From Oxalobacter sp. (GTDB lineage Bacteria > Pseudomonadota > Gammaproteobacteria > Burkholderiales > Burkholderiaceae_D): a stretch of 64,000 nucleotides of DNA. The DNA is taken from the NCBI GenBank assembly GCA_003605115.1, contig QZKY01000005.1:1-64000 (forward strand), in the 5' to 3' direction. Position numbers and translations under genes: made by a program. The notes below the pieces were generated by a model, which worked only from the letters and a program-made list of their open reading frames with translations, had not been told where the DNA came from and made no database searches. The first letter of the stretch is position 1. Each line of letters begins with the position of its first letter. Of this stretch, positions 52,699 through 61,578 are shown one piece after another.

Positions 52699-54486
52699 AT
52701 GAAACGGGTGCGTTGGTGGACATGGTTGGGCGTGTTGTTGTTGGCGGGCGTCGCGCATGCGGCCGACCCCAACAAGGTCATACGCACGGTGTTCGAAGCG
52801 GCGGACGACGGGTTCGACATGGTGCGCACGCAGAATTATTACTCCGGCTGGGTGGCGGATGCCATTTTCGAAACGCTGCTGACCTACGATTATCTGGCGC
52901 GTCCCGCCAAGCTGGTGCCACGCACCGCCGAGGCGATGCCCGTGGTGAGCGATCACGGCAAGACATACACCTTTCGCATCAAGCAAGGCATTTTCTTCAC
53001 GCCGGATCCGGTCTTCAAAGGACAAAAACGCGAGTTGACCGCGCAGGATTATGTGTACGCGATCAAGCGGCTGATGGATCCGGCGAATCGCTCGCCATCT
53101 GCGGGTTTTGTGGAAGGAAAAATTGTGGGGTTGGATGCGCTTGCCGCCAAAGCCAAAAAAACAGGGCACTTTGATTACGACACACCGGTTGCCGGCTTGC
53201 GCGCGCTGGATCGCAGCACACTGCAAATTCGGCTGAATGCGCCGGATGCAAATTTTTCTTATGTGCTTGCGTATGGTGGATTGGCGGCCGTGGCGCGGGA
53301 AGTGATTGAAGCTTACGGGCTGCAGAGCGGCCAGCATCCGGTGGGCACCGGCCCTTACCTGCTCAAGCAATATGTCCCGCGCAGCAAAATTGTGCTGGAA
53401 GCGAATCCCGACTATCGCGGTTTCGTCTGGCATTTTGCACCGTCGGATGATCCGGATGATGCGCAAATCGTAAAAGACATGCAGGGCAAAACCATGCCGC
53501 AAGTCGGGCGCGTGGACATTGCGATCATCGAAGAGGAGCAATCGCGCTGGCTGGCGTTTCAGGAGGGGAAAATCGATTTCGACAAGCTGCCGCAATTGGC
53601 CGCACCGGATGTGCTGGCAGGAGACACCTTAAAGCCGCAATATGTCTCGCAAGGGTTGCGACTGGTGCGCATGATCGAACCCGAGGTGACCTATACGCTC
53701 TTTAATATGCAGGATCCGATTGTTGGTGGCGTCACGAAAGAAAAAATCGCCTTGCGGCGCGCCATTGCGATGGTGTACAGCGTGGCAGACGAAATTGTTT
53801 TGTTGCGGCGCGGACAAGCGAGCAAGGCGCACATGATCGTGCCAGCAGGGGTCGTGGGGCACGATCCTTCTTACCGCACCAGCATTAGCTACGATCCGGG
53901 ATTGGCGAATCGTTTGCTGGATCATTTTGGCTATCAGCGGGGCGCGGAGGGGTATCGCAGTTTGCCCGATGGGAAGCCCCTGATGTTAAAAATCCAGACG
54001 GAAGCTGGGGCGAGTGCCAAACTCGTGTCAGAAATCTGGAAGCGCGGCCTGGATCAAATTGGCGTGCGTGTGGAATTTGTTGTGAGTAATTTTGCCGATA
54101 ATGTGAAGGCAGCGACTGAGTGCAAGTTGATGATGTGGGGCAGCGCATGGCATGCGGATTTTCCCGAGGGCGAAAATTTTGTGCAATTGCTGTACGGACC
54201 CAATGCGGGGCGTGGCAATCACAGTTGTTACCGATCGCCTCGTTTCGATGCGCTGTATCGCAAAGCGCTTGCCCTGCCGCCGGGTCAGGCGCGCAACCAG
54301 GTTTACGCGCAAATGAGTCGGCAAATGGAAGCGGATACGGTATGGTCGCTACACGTGTCGCGTGTGCGCAACTGGTTGGTGCGCCCCTGGGTGCTGGGGT
54401 TCAAAAAACATCCCATCATGCAATCGGACTGGCAATACCTCGATGTGAATATTGATTTAAAGAAACTTGGCGTAGAGAAACATTGA
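52699..54486 (+). CDS. ABC-type peptide-family substrate-binding protein (SBP_bac_5), orphan
   Basis: The 595-residue protein starts with a signal peptide (MKRVRWWTWLGVLLLAGVA, cleaved near HAADPN) and matches family 5 extracellular binding proteins. Typical segments are YYSGWVADAIFETLLTYD, YTFRIKQGIFFTPDP and PVGTGPYLLKQYVP. It lacks a lipobox, so it is periplasmic. No permease or ATPase gene is near, so it must serve a transporter encoded elsewhere. The substrate may be a peptide, another oligomer or an opine-type compound and cannot be told from sequence. Its end overlaps an open region before the thioesterase gene. Confidence 0.88.
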   Translation: MKRVRWWTWLGVLLLAGVAHAADPNKVIRTVFEAADDGFDMVRTQNYYSGWVADAIFETLLTYDYLARPAKLVPRTAEAMPVVSDHGKTYTFRIKQGIFFTPDPVFKGQKRELTAQDYVYAIKRLMDPANRSPSAGFVEGKIVGLDALAAKAKKTGHFDYDTPVAGLRALDRSTLQIRLNAPDANFSYVLAYGGLAAVAREVIEAYGLQSGQHPVGTGPYLLKQYVPRSKIVLEANPDYRGFVWHFAPSDDPDDAQIVKDMQGKTMPQVGRVDIAIIEEEQSRWLAFQEGKIDFDKLPQLAAPDVLAGDTLKPQYVSQGLRLVRMIEPEVTYTLFNMQDPIVGGVTKEKIALRRAIAMVYSVADEIVLLRRGQASKAHMIVPAGVVGHDPSYRTSISYDPGLANRLLDHFGYQRGAEGYRSLPDGKPLMLKIQTEAGASAKLVSEIWKRGLDQIGVRVEFVVSNFADNVKAATECKLMMWGSAWHADFPEGENFVQLLYGPNAGRGNHSCYRSPRFDALYRKALALPPGQARNQVYAQMSRQMEADTVWSLHVSRVRNWLVRPWVLGFKKHPIMQSDWQYLDVNIDLKKLGVEKH

Positions 54487-54590
54487 CTTGGACTGCATCA
54501 AGCGCACACATTTCCCGCTCCGATTTGAAAGAAAAATCAGCAACAAAGGCAAACTTGGAATGCCAATTAACGCGATGTGAGGTTAAAGAG

Positions 54591-55040
54591 ATGAATCAAG
54601 ATGTGGGCGGTTTACGCCCAGGTTTGGTCGGCAGCGCGGAAATGGTGGTCGGCGAAGCGAACACAGCGCTTAGCATGGGTAGCGGCCGGTTGCCCATACT
54701 GGCCACGCCGGCGTTGGTGGCGCTCATGGAAGCGGCAGCCCAGCTTGCCATTGACCGGTGTCTGCCGGCGGATTACCTGACGGTGGGAGTGCATCTGGAT
54801 ATTCGCCATGAGGGTGCCACGCCGGTGGGAATGAAGGTGGTGGCGAGTGCGGAGCTCATCGCGGTGGCGGGGCGCCATCTGCGGTTTCGCGTGACAGCGC
54901 GAGATGAGAAAGAGGGAATCAGTGAAGGGTGGCACGAACGCACCCTATCGAGCAAAACGACGTTCCATCGACTGCTGCGACAGAAAATGAGGAAGCCCGG
55001 TGCTGAAATTCCTAGCACAGATCATGGTGAATTGGTATAA
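54591..55040 (+). CDS. Hotdog-fold thioesterase, FlK-like
   Basis: The 149-residue protein resembles fluoroacetyl-CoA thioesterase FlK. The Thr-Glu-His catalytic set of FlK (T42, E50, H76) is matched in residue type and exact spacing by T39 and E47 in LATPALVALMEAAAQ and H73 in LDIRHEGATP. Other fitting parts are ELIAVAGRHLRFRVTARDE and EGWHERTL. It probably hydrolyses short or unusual acyl-CoAs. The ATG after GGTTAAAGAG is chosen; the frame is open 36 codons upstream. Its neighbours, an OxlT-like antiporter and a CoA-transferase, hint at clean-up of a dead-end CoA ester, which is inference. Confidence 0.82.
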   Translation: MNQDVGGLRPGLVGSAEMVVGEANTALSMGSGRLPILATPALVALMEAAAQLAIDRCLPADYLTVGVHLDIRHEGATPVGMKVVASAELIAVAGRHLRFRVTARDEKEGISEGWHERTLSSKTTFHRLLRQKMRKPGAEIPSTDHGELV

Positions 55041-55088
55041 ACAAGCCGCAAAATAGTGTGAGAAAAGTACACACTAATTATTTTGTTC

Positions 55089-55117
55089 TTGACCAGGGTC
55101 ATGGTCACGGCAATAAT
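55089..55117 (+). promoter_or_regulatory. Candidate promoter for the OxlT-like gene
   Basis: TTGACC at 55089-55094 and AATAAT at 55112-55117 are separated by 17 bp, a good sigma-70 spacing. TGACC and GGTCA form a small inverted repeat over the promoter spacer, which could be an operator. The start of the antiporter gene lies about 150 bp downstream, leaving a long untranslated leader. Confidence 0.5.
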
Positions 55118-55274
55118 CTTCTCGCACAATCGTGTTGCAATTCCGTAGGTCAACTGTCATTTGCAGCTGCTTCAAGTTGCAGGTGACTTTGGCCTTAGGT
55201 GCAGAGTCTGGCAATAAGCGGAGCAATCCGTAAAAAAGAAGTTTGTTCCAAATAACCTTAAGGAGAGTAGACAT

Positions 55275-56564
55275 ATGGCTACAGAAGGTAAAGTCGAGAA
55301 GTATCCAAATCGTTGGATACAGTTGGTGCTTGGCATCATCTGTATGGCAACGGTTGCAAACTGCCAATACGGCTGGACGCTGTTCGTGTCCCCCATGCAA
55401 GACAAATGGGGCTGGTCACGTACATCGATTCAGTTGGCATTCACCATCTTCATTTTCTTCGAAACCTGGTTGGTTCCGGTTGAAGGTTGGTGCGCAGACA
55501 GATTCGGCCCTGGTCCGACCATTTGTGCTGGCGCAATCATGGTGGCTATTGGTTGGTCGATGCACTCTTATGCTGACACACTCACGTTCATGTACGCAGC
55601 AGCCGTGATTACTGGTATGGGCGCAGGTGCAGTGTATGGTACAGCAGTGGGTCAAGCTGTTAAGTGGTTCCCGGACAAGCGCGGTCTCGCAGCAGGTGCG
55701 ACGGCAGCAGGTTTCGGTGCGGGCGCAGCGTTTACCGTTGTTCCGGTTGCAGCCATGATTAACAACTCCGGCTACCAAAAAGCATTCCTGGTTTTCGGTA
55801 TTGGCCAAGGTATCGTGATCGCAATTTGCTCGTTCTTCATGCCGAAGGCGAAGCTGGATCCGTCCATTAAGGCTATCCCGCGCGTTATCACCTCGAAGAT
55901 GGAATTCACGCCGACGCAAATCATTCGTCAACCGATTTTCTGGTTGATCTATATCTGCTTCGTGGGTGTTGCTTCCGGCGGTATCATGGCAACGGCTTCC
56001 TTCGGTCCAGTTGCGAAAGACTACGGTATTGCAAAGATCCCCGTAACGCTGTTGGGCGTCACCCTGCCGCTGTTGACGATGGCAATGTCCGTCGACAACA
56101 TCTGTAACGGTGCTACCCGTCCGCTGTGCGGCTACATCTCTGACCGTATCGGTCGTGAAAACACCATGTTCATCGTGTTTATGTGCGAAGGTCTTTCACT
56201 GCTCGGTTTGATGTGGACTGGTCGTACACCGTGGGGCTTCATGATTTTCGCCGCTCTGACGTTCGCGTTCTGGGGTGAAATCTTCTCGCTGTTCCCCTCC
56301 ATGTGCGCAGACACCTTCGGTGCGAAGAATGCTGCCGGTAACGCTGGTACGCTGTACACCGCAAAAGGCACGTCCTCCCTGCTGGTACCGTTCGCTGCAG
56401 CGCTGTCTGCTGGCGGTAACTGGGATCGCGTGTTCATCCTGTCGGCATGTATCGCGTTCATCTGCTCCTGCTTGGCATTCTTTGTTCTCAAACCATGGCG
56501 TCGTCGCTTCATTGCAGAAAACAACGCTAAGGTTGACGCAATGGCAGCAGCAGCAAAAGCTTAA
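55275..56564 (+). CDS. oxlT: OxlT-like oxalate/formate antiporter (MFS, OFA family)
   Basis: The 429-residue, 12-helix carrier matches the OFA family of the major facilitator superfamily. The Arg and Lys that bind the oxalate dianion in Oxalobacter formigenes OxlT (R272, K355) are present in the same surroundings: R282 in NGATRPLCGYISDRIGR and K364 in LYTAKGTSSLL. WFPDKRGLAAGATAAGFGAG is also shared. In OxlT, exchange of oxalate for formate drives energy gain. Sequence outside these motifs is clearly diverged, so oxalate is likely but not certain. A GGAG ribosome site and a strong terminator flank it. Confidence 0.83.
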   Translation: MATEGKVEKYPNRWIQLVLGIICMATVANCQYGWTLFVSPMQDKWGWSRTSIQLAFTIFIFFETWLVPVEGWCADRFGPGPTICAGAIMVAIGWSMHSYADTLTFMYAAAVITGMGAGAVYGTAVGQAVKWFPDKRGLAAGATAAGFGAGAAFTVVPVAAMINNSGYQKAFLVFGIGQGIVIAICSFFMPKAKLDPSIKAIPRVITSKMEFTPTQIIRQPIFWLIYICFVGVASGGIMATASFGPVAKDYGIAKIPVTLLGVTLPLLTMAMSVDNICNGATRPLCGYISDRIGRENTMFIVFMCEGLSLLGLMWTGRTPWGFMIFAALTFAFWGEIFSLFPSMCADTFGAKNAAGNAGTLYTAKGTSSLLVPFAAALSAGGNWDRVFILSACIAFICSCLAFFVLKPWRRRFIAENNAKVDAMAAAAKA

Positions 56565-56590
56565 TTGCTACTTGTTAGCAAGTGAGTCTC

Positions 56591-56622
56591 AAAACAGCGG
56601 CCTTCGGGCCGCTGTTTTTTTT
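56591..56622 (+). terminator. Rho-independent terminator after the OxlT-like gene
   Basis: ACAGCGGCCTTCGGGCCGCTGT is followed by eight T residues and begins about 27 bp after the stop codon. It is a strong intrinsic terminator, so the CoA-transferase downstream has its own promoter. Confidence 0.94.
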
Positions 56623-56974
56623 GCCCAAATGACGAGACTTAGAGGAAAAGTCCTGGGGAATTGTTGGCGCATCTCGGCTTCGGCCTTGTGGTGGGATGGC
56701 GGGGCGGCCTGACGCTTGGGCTGAACGCACACAAATGAAATGCGTCTACCGACGAACGAAGCCGAGTTTGCCGGGAGGCAATGGGTTAGCCTGATTATCC
56801 TTTCTATAATAAAAGCAGTTGTGGCTTACGACGGGCTTGAGCAACCCCAAGGGTGCGTTGACAAGCCGGGGTGGGGTGGTGAACAGGCGGGCGCACCCCC
56901 CCGTCCAAGTGGCGCAATCCTCTTGGATATACCCAAAAAAACCGGGTAAAAAACCGGAAATCCACCATAGACTA

Positions 56975-57002
56975 TTGATAAAAATTAGCTATGGAGTACA
57001 AT
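56975..57002 (+). promoter_or_regulatory. Strong sigma-70 promoter for the CoA-transferase gene
   Basis: TTGATA at 56975-56980 and TACAAT at 56997-57002, 16 bp apart, are close to consensus. Transcription from here would give an untranslated leader of about 160 nt. The 607-bp gap between the antiporter and CoA-transferase genes otherwise holds the terminator and a G-rich stretch (56810-56930) with no gene seen. Confidence 0.65.
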
Positions 57003-57171
57003 CCTAGTTGCTTCTAAGCAGACTGGCCTTTTTCCATTTGCAAAATGGGGTTTGAAGGGGGCTTGAAAGCTACATAACCAATTTGTCTTACCAAAGCGGT
57101 TTTAACAGGCTGGGCAGCACCCTTGGTGGGCTGTTTCAGGAACAACCAATCAACACTTAGGTGGAAATAAC

Positions 57172-58683
57172 ATGGACCAAGCAAAAATTAACAAGCGGAT
57201 TCGCATCCCTGAGCTGCAGAAAAAAATCATGAGCGCGGCTCAAGCTGCAGACTTCATTAAAGATGGCATGGTTGTCGGTATGAGCGGCTTTACCCGCGCC
57301 GGCGATCCGAAAGAAATCCCGTTCGAATTTGCCAAACTGGCAGAAGGCGGCAAGCGCAAGATTTACCTGATGACCGGCGCATCGCTGGGCGCAGACGTTG
57401 ACGGCGCGATGGCGCGTGCTGGCGCGATCAGCAAACGTACCCCATTCATGTCCGACCGCGACATGCGTACCGCGATCAACAACGGTTCCATTCCGTACTT
57501 CGATCTGAACTTGGGCGACCTGGCATTCCAGATTCGCAACAAGCAGTTGCCGGATCCGGATATTGCCGTGGTTGAAGCGCTCTCCATTACCGAAGATGGC
57601 TATCTTGTTCCGACCACCTCGGTCGGCAGCACCGACGTCTTCCTGGAAAAAGCCAAACAAATCCTGATCGAAATTAACATGGCTATGCCGGATAATTTTG
57701 AAGGCGTGCATGACATTTACGTTCCCCGCCGTCGTGAAATGCCGGAAGCTGGCATCATCCCGATTCTGGACGTGAACAACCGTGCAGGTACCATTGGTTG
57801 CAAGATCGACCCGAGCAAGATCGTCGGTATCGTACTGGTCAACAAGATGGACTCCGCATCCGAAAACGTGCTGGCCGATCCGGCACAAGATGCAATGGCG
57901 ACCAATCTGCGTAACTTCTTCTTGGGCGAAATCAAGGCTGGTCGCATGACCCCGGCGCTGTTCCCGCTGCAAGCAGGTGTGGGTTCCGTAGCCAACGCTG
58001 GTCTGTGGGGCTTGCTGGAAGGTCCGTTCCAAGGTCTGACCATGTGGTCCGAAGTGTTGCAGGATTCCACTTGGGACTTGCTGGATTCCGGCCGCATGAC
58101 CTTCGCAACGGGTACTGCAATTACGGTATCCCCGAAGAAGACCGAAGAAGTGTATGGCAACTGGGAACGTTACAAGAACAAGGTTTGCCTGCGTCCGATT
58201 TACATCACCAACTCTGCTGAAATCATCAAGCGCATCAACCTGATCGCTGTGAACACCGCGATGGACGTGGATATTTACGGTAACGTGAACTCCACCAACA
58301 TCGCTGGTTCCAACATGCAAAACGGCATCGGTGGCTCTGGTGACTTCGCAGTCAACGCACACACCACCATCTTCTTGACCCGTTCTTCCTCGCCGGATGG
58401 CCGTCTGTCACGCATTTTGCCGATGGTGCCGCACGTTGATCACAACGAGCACAACGTTGACATCATCATTACCGACAAGGGTATTGCTGACCTGCGTGGC
58501 AAGTCGCCGCGTGAGCGTGCTGTTGAAATCATCAAGATTTCGGATCCGGATTACAAGCCAATGCTGCAAGATTACTTCAGCAAGGCTTGCGAGCGTGGCG
58601 GCCACACCCCGCACATCCTCGAGCGTGCATTCGAGTTCTTCGACAATCAACGCAAGAGCGCGACCAAGTCCATGAAGGGCTAA
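57172..58683 (+). CDS. AarC-like CoA-transferase (acetyl-CoA hydrolase/transferase family)
   Basis: The 503-residue protein is a class I CoA-transferase of the Cat1/AarC group. AarC of Acetobacter transfers CoA from succinyl-CoA to acetate and uses Glu294; here Glu294 is in MWSEVLQDS at the same number. The glycine-rich NGIGGSGDF at 384-392 and QAGVGSVANAGLWG near 267-280 are family motifs. Acetate is the default acceptor, but beside an OxlT-like carrier it might use oxalate or formate; that is inference. A near-consensus promoter, long leader and terminator suggest high expression as a single-gene unit. Confidence 0.9.
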   Translation: MDQAKINKRIRIPELQKKIMSAAQAADFIKDGMVVGMSGFTRAGDPKEIPFEFAKLAEGGKRKIYLMTGASLGADVDGAMARAGAISKRTPFMSDRDMRTAINNGSIPYFDLNLGDLAFQIRNKQLPDPDIAVVEALSITEDGYLVPTTSVGSTDVFLEKAKQILIEINMAMPDNFEGVHDIYVPRRREMPEAGIIPILDVNNRAGTIGCKIDPSKIVGIVLVNKMDSASENVLADPAQDAMATNLRNFFLGEIKAGRMTPALFPLQAGVGSVANAGLWGLLEGPFQGLTMWSEVLQDSTWDLLDSGRMTFATGTAITVSPKKTEEVYGNWERYKNKVCLRPIYITNSAEIIKRINLIAVNTAMDVDIYGNVNSTNIAGSNMQNGIGGSGDFAVNAHTTIFLTRSSSPDGRLSRILPMVPHVDHNEHNVDIIITDKGIADLRGKSPRERAVEIIKISDPDYKPMLQDYFSKACERGGHTPHILERAFEFFDNQRKSATKSMKG

Positions 58684-58734
58684 TCGCTGGTGCAAAACGG
58701 GGCGGCGGAAACGTTGCCCCGGGAAGTTTCAGAG

Positions 58735-58766
58735 ACGGGAAGCTGCGAAAGTGGCTTCCCGTTTTA
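58735..58766 (+). terminator. Terminator after the CoA-transferase gene
   Basis: ACGGGAAGC and GCTTCCCGT pair around TGCGAAAGTG and are followed by TTTATTTT. It lies 52 bp after the stop codon, just before the convergent esterase gene. Confidence 0.85.
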
Positions 58767-59492
58767 TTTTGGCAGGAAGAATGCCATCGCCTTTTCTACG
58801 ACCGCCGGGTAAATCGCATGATGCCCCGAGAATTCGTGATAGGCCACATCGTAGCCGCTATCCTTGAGTATTTTGGCGTGTTTGCGCCCGCTCGTGTCGA
58901 TGGGGAGTTGTTCATCTTCGGGGCTATGAGCAATGAAGACCATCGGCTTGCCAGTTGGTTTATAAACATTCATGTACCCTCCGGATAACACCATCGCATG
59001 GCTTACCCAGTCGCCGTTGCTTAGGGCAACGGAGAGCGCATAGCTCGCACCGTCCGAAAATCCCGCCAGCCCCAATTTTTCAGGTAAAAGGGTAAAGTGA
59101 GTAGCAACTTTCATCAAAGCCTTTTCCAGGCGATCCAGATCGGGGCCATGACCGGCCAGGGAGAGATCCCAGGTGACCATTGTCGATTGTGGGGTCATCA
59201 ACAAAAAGCGGTGTTCGTGCGCATAATTTTCGAAAAAATGCAGCATTTGACTGGGGTGCCCACTGGCACCATGAAACAGGACTAAAAGCGGAACAGGTGT
59301 ATGCGCATACAATCCTTCTGGTACCACCAATAGCGTGTCGCGTTCAGCAGCCACTTCCAAATGATGGCGTCCTGGGGGGAGTGGCGGTGCAGAGGGGGCG
59401 CGATGTCGGAAGACAATTCTTCCCAGCAAAGCAGGGGGGAGAAAAGACAGGTCAGCGCCACCCGCAGCAAATTTTGAGAAGTCGATTTTCAT
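58764..59492 (-). CDS. Alpha/beta-hydrolase esterase (phospholipase/carboxylesterase-like)
   Basis: The 242-residue protein has the alpha/beta-hydrolase fold. PLLVLFHGASGHPSQM near 68-83 supplies the oxyanion-hole HG, GLAGFSDGASYAL near 141-153 holds the nucleophilic Ser in GFSDG, IAHSPEDEQLPID holds the acid, and FSGHHAIYP the catalytic His. It resembles the phospholipase/carboxylesterase or PHB-depolymerase-like enzymes. There is no signal peptide, so it is cytosolic. The substrate is unknown. It is divergent from dps. Confidence 0.82.
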   Translation of the reverse strand: MKIDFSKFAAGGADLSFLPPALLGRIVFRHRAPSAPPLPPGRHHLEVAAERDTLLVVPEGLYAHTPVPLLVLFHGASGHPSQMLHFFENYAHEHRFLLMTPQSTMVTWDLSLAGHGPDLDRLEKALMKVATHFTLLPEKLGLAGFSDGASYALSVALSNGDWVSHAMVLSGGYMNVYKPTGKPMVFIAHSPEDEQLPIDTSGRKHAKILKDSGYDVAYHEFSGHHAIYPAVVEKAMAFFLPK

Positions 59493-59630
59493 GGGGACAG
59501 GATCGTCGTGGGCATGTCTTTTGCATTATAAGTGCGGCACGCAGAAATTATGTACCAAAGCCGACATTCAGGATTATGGGTAGAATAAAAGCGCATCGAC
59601 TTTATCAATGAAAAGACGAAGGGAAACATC

Positions 59631-60140
59631 ATGGGTACCGTACCAAAAATTGACAATGGCATTTCCGCCAAAGATCGTGAAGCAATCAGTGAAGCCTTAT
59701 CGAAGGTGTTGGCAGACAGCTTTGTGCTTTACCTGAAGACACATAATTATCACTGGAATGTGACGGGACCCATGTTCCAGACCTTGCATATCATGTTCAT
59801 GGAGCAGTACACAGAACTGTGGAACGCGCTGGATCAAATTGCCGAGCGTATCCGGTCGCTGGGGTTCAAAGCGCCGGGTAGTTTCAAGGAATTTCAGAAA
59901 CTCTCTTCCATGAAGGAAGGGGATAGCGCGCTGGATGCCGGAGACATGATCCGCGACATTATTGCGGGACAGGATGCCGTAGCACGGTCATGCCGTGCGG
60001 CGATGGCACTGGCGAATAAAGCAGACGACCAGCCGACGGTCGATACCATGGTGCAGCGCTTGCAAGTGCATGAAAAAACTGCCTGGATGTTGCGCAGTTT
60101 GATTGACGACAGTGCTTCGGTGAAGGGCAAAAAGAAATAA
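59631..60140 (+). CDS. dps: Dps family DNA-binding ferritin-like protein
   Basis: Dps forms a 12-subunit shell that stores iron oxidised by hydrogen peroxide and protects DNA. The 169-residue protein has the ferroxidase signature LKTHNYHWNVTGPMFQTLHI near 35-54 and the DQIAERIRSLG segment with the matching acidic residues. The lysine-rich tail VKGKKK may bind DNA. An AAGGGAAACATC ribosome site precedes the ATG. It is a single gene divergent from the esterase gene, and the promoter region is about 138 bp. Confidence 0.95.
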   Translation: MGTVPKIDNGISAKDREAISEALSKVLADSFVLYLKTHNYHWNVTGPMFQTLHIMFMEQYTELWNALDQIAERIRSLGFKAPGSFKEFQKLSSMKEGDSALDAGDMIRDIIAGQDAVARSCRAAMALANKADDQPTVDTMVQRLQVHEKTAWMLRSLIDDSASVKGKKK

Positions 60141-60159
60141 TAGGAAGCGGTTAGTGGCA

Positions 60160-60189
60160 AGTGGGGAGTCTGTTCGTGTCGCTCCACTT
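60160..60189 (+). terminator. Possible terminator after dps
   Basis: AGTGGGGAG and CTCCACTT arms form a short hairpin 20 bp after dps, without a clear U tract. A GGGGCCAGAGT palindrome follows 50 bp further on. Confidence 0.4.
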
Positions 60190-60238
60190 CACCGCCTTCA
60201 ACTTCAGCATTGCGCTGCGATACGTACTCTGACGCGTC

Positions 60239-60294
60239 AAAATTCGGGGCCAGAGTAATTTACGCTTCGCGTAAAAAACGCTGCCCCCGGTTTT
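60239..60294. repeat. GGGTCAGAGT-family palindrome, diverged copy between dps and the ORP-like operon
   Basis: AAAATTCGGGGCCAGAGTAA and ACGCTGCCCCCGGTTTT surround an inner perfect TTTACGC/GCGTAAA hairpin. It lies between two convergent units and may terminate both. The inner TTACGC hairpin is like that of the copy at 10164-10228. Confidence 0.72.
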
Positions 60295-60325
60295 GCCGCT
60301 TCGGTTTTTCTCACTCCCCCCCGCT

Positions 60326-60664
60326 TTAGTGATCGCAGGGGTTCATGCCGACTGTCAGCTTGTCCGCCATGTAATCTAAGGCCAGTTTCTCGGGCGAATC
60401 CGATGGCGCGCCGAGAATGACGCGAATGTTATGGTCAACAAATAACTCAATAGCTCGGCGTCCCATGCCGCCAGCAATGATCAGGTTTACCCCACGTTCG
60501 GCCATCCAGGGGGGCAAAAGGCCGGGTGTGTGTGGCGGCGCGGGGACATCTTCGCGTTTCAAGATCTTGCCTTGCTCCCTGTCGATGTCGAGCATGGCGA
60601 AGGATGCGCAATGACCGAAGTGTGCGGCCAGTTTGTCATCTGCTAGCGGAATGGCGATTCTCAT
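60326..60664 (-). CDS. NifX/ORP-like cofactor-binding protein 1
   Basis: The 112-residue protein belongs to the dinitrogenase iron-molybdenum cofactor biosynthesis superfamily (NifX, NafY, NifB C-terminal domain, Orange Protein). It begins MRIAIPLADDKLAAHFGHC and has LIIAGGMGRRAIELFVDHNI near 60-79. Small stand-alone members bind metal-sulfur clusters, for example the Mo-Cu-S cluster of Orange Protein in Desulfovibrio. Here it ends a tight row containing two MinD-type Fe-S ATPases, as in ORP operons, and no nif genes are visible. Cluster type is unknown. Confidence 0.85.
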   Translation of the reverse strand: MRIAIPLADDKLAAHFGHCASFAMLDIDREQGKILKREDVPAPPHTPGLLPPWMAERGVNLIIAGGMGRRAIELFVDHNIRVILGAPSDSPEKLALDYMADKLTVGMNPCDH

Positions 60665-60682
60665 AGTGTTATCCCTCGTTAT

Positions 60683-61570
60683 CTAAAAAATTCCATTTTC
60701 AAAGTTTAATGTTTGCCAAACCTGTCGAATGTCCTCAGCGCTTCGCGCGTCCGTTTCTACAACGGTGCGCCCAAGCATTTGTGCGCGGGTAACGGATTGA
60801 TCATAACGTATGCGACCGACGATGCGCGCGCCAGCGGCTTGCGCAAGTTGTTCTATCCGCTGGGTCATCTCCGGGTTCAAATCCCATTTGTTGACGCAAA
60901 CGGAAGTGGGAATGCCAAAATGGCGCGCGAGCGTCAAAATACGCATAAGGTCGTGCTCGCCAGAAACGCTGGGTTCAGTGATGGCGAGTGCCTGTGTGAC
61001 ACCGGCAAGAGAAGCAATGGCGGCACATCCAATGCCGGGGGGGCCATCGATAATGATTGAATCGTGCTTGTGCAATTCGGCAATACGTTTTGCATTTTCG
61101 CGTACCACAGTCACGAGCTTCCCGGAATTTTCAGCAGCGACACCGAGTTGCGCATGCACCATGGGGCCAAAGCGCGTTTCGGAAGACATCCAGACGCCGC
61201 AATAACGATCAGGAAAATCGATCGCCTTGGTTGGGCAAATCCAAACGCAGACGCCGCAGCCTTCGCAAGCAATGGGGTCAATCGCGTAGCCTGCGCCATG
61301 TACGTCCTTCTCCACCTGAATGACGGCGCCAAAGCGGCAAGGTTCCAGGCAAACGCCGCAATCGATGCAGTCCTCAGCGCGGACAATGGCCTCATGCCCG
61401 CTGTAAAAATTGTGTTGTTCAACGATGCGAGGGTGAAGCAGCAAATGCAAGTCGGCGGCATCTACATCGCAATCAGCCATGACGGGACGATTCGCCAGTG
61501 CGGCAAATGATGCCGTAATACTTGTTTTACCCGTACCACCTTTACCGCTCAGAATGACCAATTCTTTCAT
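60683..61570 (-). CDS. MinD-superfamily P-loop ATPase with inserted 2[4Fe-4S] ferredoxin domain, protein 1
   Basis: The 295-residue protein has a deviant Walker A SGKGGTGKTS at residues 8-17 and an inserted ferredoxin domain with two four-Cys motifs (CIDCGVCLEPC near 70-80 and CEGCGVCVWICP near 103-114). The ATPase then continues with DSIIIDGPPGIGC and VCVNKWDLN. Pairs of such ATPases accompany Orange Protein in anaerobes and are thought to load or transfer metal clusters. The ATG with a GAGG site is used; another ATG four codons upstream overlaps the transporter stop (ATGA) and would also work, so translation is likely coupled. Confidence 0.9.
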   Translation of the reverse strand: MKELVILSGKGGTGKTSITASFAALANRPVMADCDVDAADLHLLLHPRIVEQHNFYSGHEAIVRAEDCIDCGVCLEPCRFGAVIQVEKDVHGAGYAIDPIACEGCGVCVWICPTKAIDFPDRYCGVWMSSETRFGPMVHAQLGVAAENSGKLVTVVRENAKRIAELHKHDSIIIDGPPGIGCAAIASLAGVTQALAITEPSVSGEHDLMRILTLARHFGIPTSVCVNKWDLNPEMTQRIEQLAQAAGARIVGRIRYDQSVTRAQMLGRTVVETDARSAEDIRQVWQTLNFENGIF

Positions 61571-61578
61571 ATGCTGCC

